This document shows, one piece after another, positions 5,180 to 6,372 of a stretch of DNA of 6,372 nt. Where the stretch lies: contig JAHLBL010000100.1 of NCBI GenBank assembly GCA_020625635.1, positions 1 through 6,372 of the forward strand, in the 5' to 3' direction. The notes beneath the pieces are model-generated. The model saw only the letters and a list, made by a program, of their open reading frames with translations, was not told the DNA's origin and searched no databases. Numbering within the stretch: the stretch's first letter is position 1; every line of letters begins with the position of its first letter. This stretch comes from a bacterium. Its GTDB lineage: Bacteria > Bacillota > Clostridia > Oscillospirales > Acutalibacteraceae. The position numbers and the translations under genes are program-made.

Positions 5180-5612
5180 TTATATCAACCCTGTGTCTTT
5201 TTAACAAAGAAAACAATTTCCTGTATACTAAACTAATATCGCATAATACATTATACATTACTTTTCTACATAATTTCAATAGGTTTTTAAAGATTTTTTC
5301 AAAAAGTTTAATCAGCGGCGTATAAATTTTATTGAGCAGAGGACGGAAAATGCACGCAAATACACAAAACCCGACAATTTCGCCGACAATCACGAAAAAT
5401 CTCACTCTCCCCTCCAGCATCACGATGGAGAAAAGATAGGTAATAATTCCGCACAGAAGCATAAAAAGCACGTCGCAGACAAAGTAGCAGAGCTTTGAGC
5501 GGAAGCCGCACAGGTGCAGAAGCCGAACGGGCTCATACATCACCGCGAAAGCCGCGCCCAAGGGAACAGAGTAGACAAACGCCCACACGAGCGCCGAGAG
5601 GGTAAATTCCAT
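5085..5612 (-). CDS. yabQ: Spore cortex biosynthesis membrane protein YabQ
   Basis: This 175-residue protein has three hydrophobic segments (about 6-27, 42-65 and 70-92), then an amphipathic basic region and a highly charged Lys/Arg/Glu tail (138-175). Family patterns seen are GAAFAVMYEPVRLL near 19-32 and CDVLFMLLCGIITYLF near 46-61, followed by GRVRFFVIVGEIVGF. Bacillus YabQ is made under sigma E, sits in the membranes around the forespore and is needed for the spore cortex; the same role is inferred here. It starts inside the yabP stop (TGATG, one shared base), with GAGGAT nine bases upstream, so translation is probably coupled. The last 31 codons overlap divIC in another frame. Eight cysteines, mostly in or near the membrane segments, are notable. 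The 3' part is more AT-rich than the neighbouring genes. Confidence 0.9.
   Translation of the reverse strand: MEFTLSALVWAFVYSVPLGAAFAVMYEPVRLLHLCGFRSKLCYFVCDVLFMLLCGIITYLFSIVMLEGRVRFFVIVGEIVGFCVFACIFRPLLNKIYTPLIKLFEKIFKNLLKLCRKVMYNVLCDISLVYRKLFSLLKRHRVDINEKKTGHKRREKRGGKFRADRRNKTQKEEKE
5250..5279 (-). promoter_or_regulatory. Candidate sigma-A promoter inside yabQ, driving divIC
   Basis: TTGAAA (5279-5274, five of six consensus bases) is followed after 18 bases by a perfect TATAAT (5255-5250). RNA would start near 5243, about 64 bases before the divIC ATG. The surrounding yabQ codons are unusually AT-rich. This would let an essential division gene be expressed in growing cells when yabP and yabQ are off. 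Confidence 0.65.
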
Positions 5613-5881
5613 CAGCTGAATATCCTCTGCATAAAGCTTTTGTTCCGCTTTGCGGCTGTGTATCTCAGCGAATCGATCGCGCCGTCGATCTCTACCTCGC
5701 CGCTCTCAAGGCTGAGCTTGCTTATGTGCAGCTTTGAGCCCGTGACGATCATATCTCCCTGTGAGGTAATTATATTGATAACCTCCTCGTTAAAGCCCGC
5801 CACATCGAGCGCGCCCGTTACCGAGAGGCTTTTCCTGTCCTCCATAATAATGCTGTGAGGCTTTAGCGAATTTTCCTGCAT
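5612..5881 (-). CDS. yabP: Sporulation protein YabP
   Basis: This 89-residue protein matches the YabP/YqfC family. It has the early pattern HSIIMEDRKSLSVTGALDV (9-27), a central GDMIVTGSKLHISKLSLESG (42-61) and the end VEIDGAIDSLRY. It is predicted all-beta, with no membrane segment. In Bacillus it is a sigma-E product of the mother cell with a role in sporulation; its biochemical action is unknown. The first ATG is chosen because GGAGGA lies nine bases upstream (5896-5891). An internal ATG at residue 13 has no such site and would cut a conserved segment. The gene is coupled to yabQ by a TGATG overlap. Its ribosome-binding site lies in a hairpin, and a sigma-E-like promoter lies just upstream. 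Confidence 0.93.
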   Translation of the reverse strand: MQENSLKPHSIIMEDRKSLSVTGALDVAGFNEEVINIITSQGDMIVTGSKLHISKLSLESGEVEIDGAIDSLRYTAAKRNKSFMQRIFS

Positions 5882-5891
5882 AAAATAAATT

Positions 5892-5926
5892 CCTCCATAT
5901 AATGTTTTACTACCAATATATGGAGG
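5892..5926 (-). promoter_or_regulatory. Hairpin sequestering the yabP ribosome-binding site
   Basis: On the minus strand CCTCCATATA (5926-5917) is a perfect complement of TATATGGAGG (5901-5892), with a 15-base loop. The 3' arm contains the GGAGG of yabP, so RNA that includes both arms would hide it. The arm order and the 12-base distance from the rqcP stop suggest a block on yabP translation in read-through RNA. The following AATTTATTTT is too interrupted to make a convincing terminator, but weak termination is possible. Confidence 0.6.
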
Positions 5927-5944
5927 GATAATTCATATTATGTC
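5915..5944 (-). promoter_or_regulatory. Candidate sigma-E promoter for yabP-yabQ
   Basis: On the minus strand GACATAAT (5944-5937) is followed after 14 bases by CATATATT (5922-5915). The Bacillus sigma-E pattern is about kmATAww and CATACAnT at this spacing; the -10 has one mismatch and the -35 keeps the ATA core. The -35 overlaps the rqcP stop codon. RNA would start near 5908, in the loop of the hairpin at 5892-5926, and so would lack its 5' arm. Confidence 0.55.
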
Positions 5945-6180
5945 GCGGTCTCGTACATTTCCGCGGCGTTTTCCTTTGTGGCGTGCTCGTTAAGCTTTGT
6001 CACACGGATTTTGAGCGGCTTTGCGCCGAGGGCGACCTCGATAACGTCGCCGACCTTTACGGCGTAGGAAGCGCGCGCTACAGAGCCGTTTACGGTAACT
6101 CTGCCCGCGTCGCAGGCTTCGTTGGCGACCGTGCGGCGCTTAATAATTCGCGAAACCTTAAGGTACTTGTCAAGTCTCAT
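5938..6180 (-). CDS. rqcP: S4-domain ribosome quality control factor RqcP (YabO)
   Basis: This 80-residue protein closely matches Bacillus RqcP/YabO along its length: MRLDKYLKVSRIIKRRTVAN at the start, GRVTVNG in the S4 RNA-binding domain (about residues 1-60), and a tail with KENAAEMYE like the Bacillus KEEAANMY. RqcP binds stalled 50S subunits with RqcH and helps add alanine tails to blocked nascent chains. The start is set by GAGGTG (6191-6186), five bases upstream of the ATG. It lies after hup, separated by a terminator whose T-tract directly precedes this ribosome-binding site. A housekeeping role needs expression during growth, so read-through from hup, or an unseen promoter, is expected. 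Confidence 0.96.
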   Translation of the reverse strand: MRLDKYLKVSRIIKRRTVANEACDAGRVTVNGSVARASYAVKVGDVIEVALGAKPLKIRVTKLNEHATKENAAEMYETAT

Positions 6181-6185
6181 ATATA

Positions 6186-6191
6186 CACCTC
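6186..6191 (-). promoter_or_regulatory. Ribosome-binding site of rqcP, fused to terminator T-tract
   Basis: GAGGTG lies five bases before the ATG and directly follows the six T of the hup terminator. There is no room for a promoter between terminator and start codon. Confidence 0.75.
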
Positions 6192-6223
6192 AAAAAAGAA
6201 AGGGCTGTCTTAAGCGACAGCCC
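6192..6223 (-). terminator. Intrinsic terminator after hup
   Basis: GGGCTGTC (6223-6216) and GACAGCCC (6209-6202) form a perfect 8-bp stem with a 6-base loop, followed by TTTCTTTTTT (6201-6192). It begins about 14 bases after the hup stop. It probably ends most hup transcripts, with partial read-through into rqcP. Confidence 0.9.
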
Positions 6224-6237
6224 CGTCATTAACAAAA

Positions 6238-6372
6238 TTACTTATTTACAGCGTCCTTGAAAGCCTTACCTGCTTTGAAAGCGGGAACCTTGGAAGCAGC
6301 AATCTCAATCTTGTTGCCTGTTCTGGGGTCAACACCTGTGCGAGCGTTTCTCTGACGCTGCTCAAATGTACC
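6238..6372 (-). CDS. hup: DNA-binding protein HU, C-terminal end (partial)
   Basis: The frame is open from the window edge to TAA at 6240-6238 and gives 44 residues. It starts GTFEQRQRNARTGVDPRTG, the end of the DNA-binding beta arm, and continues KIEIAASKVPAFKAGKAFKDAVNK, the conserved HU C-terminus. HU is a small dimeric protein that bends and compacts the nucleoid. The Arg-rich arm with its conserved Pro that enters the minor groove (RTGVDP) is intact. About half the gene lies outside the window. Its position before rqcP matches the Bacillus hbs-yabO order. Confidence 0.97.
   Translation of the reverse strand, partial: GTFEQRQRNARTGVDPRTGNKIEIAASKVPAFKAGKAFKDAVNK

Noticed and set aside
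5898..5906. Alternative sigma-E -10 box CATTATAT near yabP
   Set aside because: A start six or seven bases downstream would fall after GGAGG and leave yabP without a ribosome-binding site; the box at 5915-5922 fits better.
1..6372. Mobile elements, CRISPR arrays, tRNA genes or a defence system
   Set aside because: No transposase, integrase, regularly spaced repeat, cloverleaf or defence domain was seen on either strand; the region is conserved core chromosome.

Overview
The window looks like a chromosomal segment of a spore-forming clostridial Firmicute, most likely near Ruminococcaceae/Oscillospiraceae; the family level is inference. The main evidence is the minus-strand order hup - rqcP(yabO) - yabP - yabQ - divIC - yabR. 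This is the block found between mazG/hup and spoIIE in Bacillus and many Clostridia. An [FeFe] hydrogenase at the other edge fits an anaerobic fermenter. No mobile element, CRISPR array, tRNA or rRNA gene was seen.

Layout: bases 1-246 (+) encode the C-terminal end of an [FeFe] hydrogenase, followed by a strong intrinsic terminator (260-292). Every other gene is on the minus strand. Read in the direction of transcription, from the right edge, these are: the 3' end of hup (HU protein); a terminator; rqcP (ribosome quality control); yabP and yabQ (sporulation); divIC (cell division); yabR (S1-domain RNA-binding protein); a terminator; a THUMP-domain rRNA methyltransferase; a promoter region; pfkA (6-phosphofructokinase); a MORN-repeat protein; a terminator; and a small acidic lipoprotein that converges on the hydrogenase gene. 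Coding density is very high and no gap exceeds about 150 bases.

How it works together: the block joins translation upkeep (rqcP, yabR, the methyltransferase), division (divIC) and sporulation (yabP, yabQ). The sequence suggests these interleaved genes are separated by local control. (1) A good sigma-E-type promoter overlaps the end of rqcP. The yabP Shine-Dalgarno sequence lies in a 10-bp hairpin that would form in read-through RNA but not in RNA started at that promoter. (2) A near-consensus sigma-A promoter lies inside yabQ and could supply divIC during growth. (3) yabQ and divIC overlap by 95 bases in different frames. (4) At three junctions the U-tract of a terminator runs straight into the Shine-Dalgarno sequence of the next gene, leaving no room for a separate promoter. 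No wholly new system is evident; the novelty is in this regulatory layout, in the pfkA-linked MORN protein and in the acidic lipoprotein.
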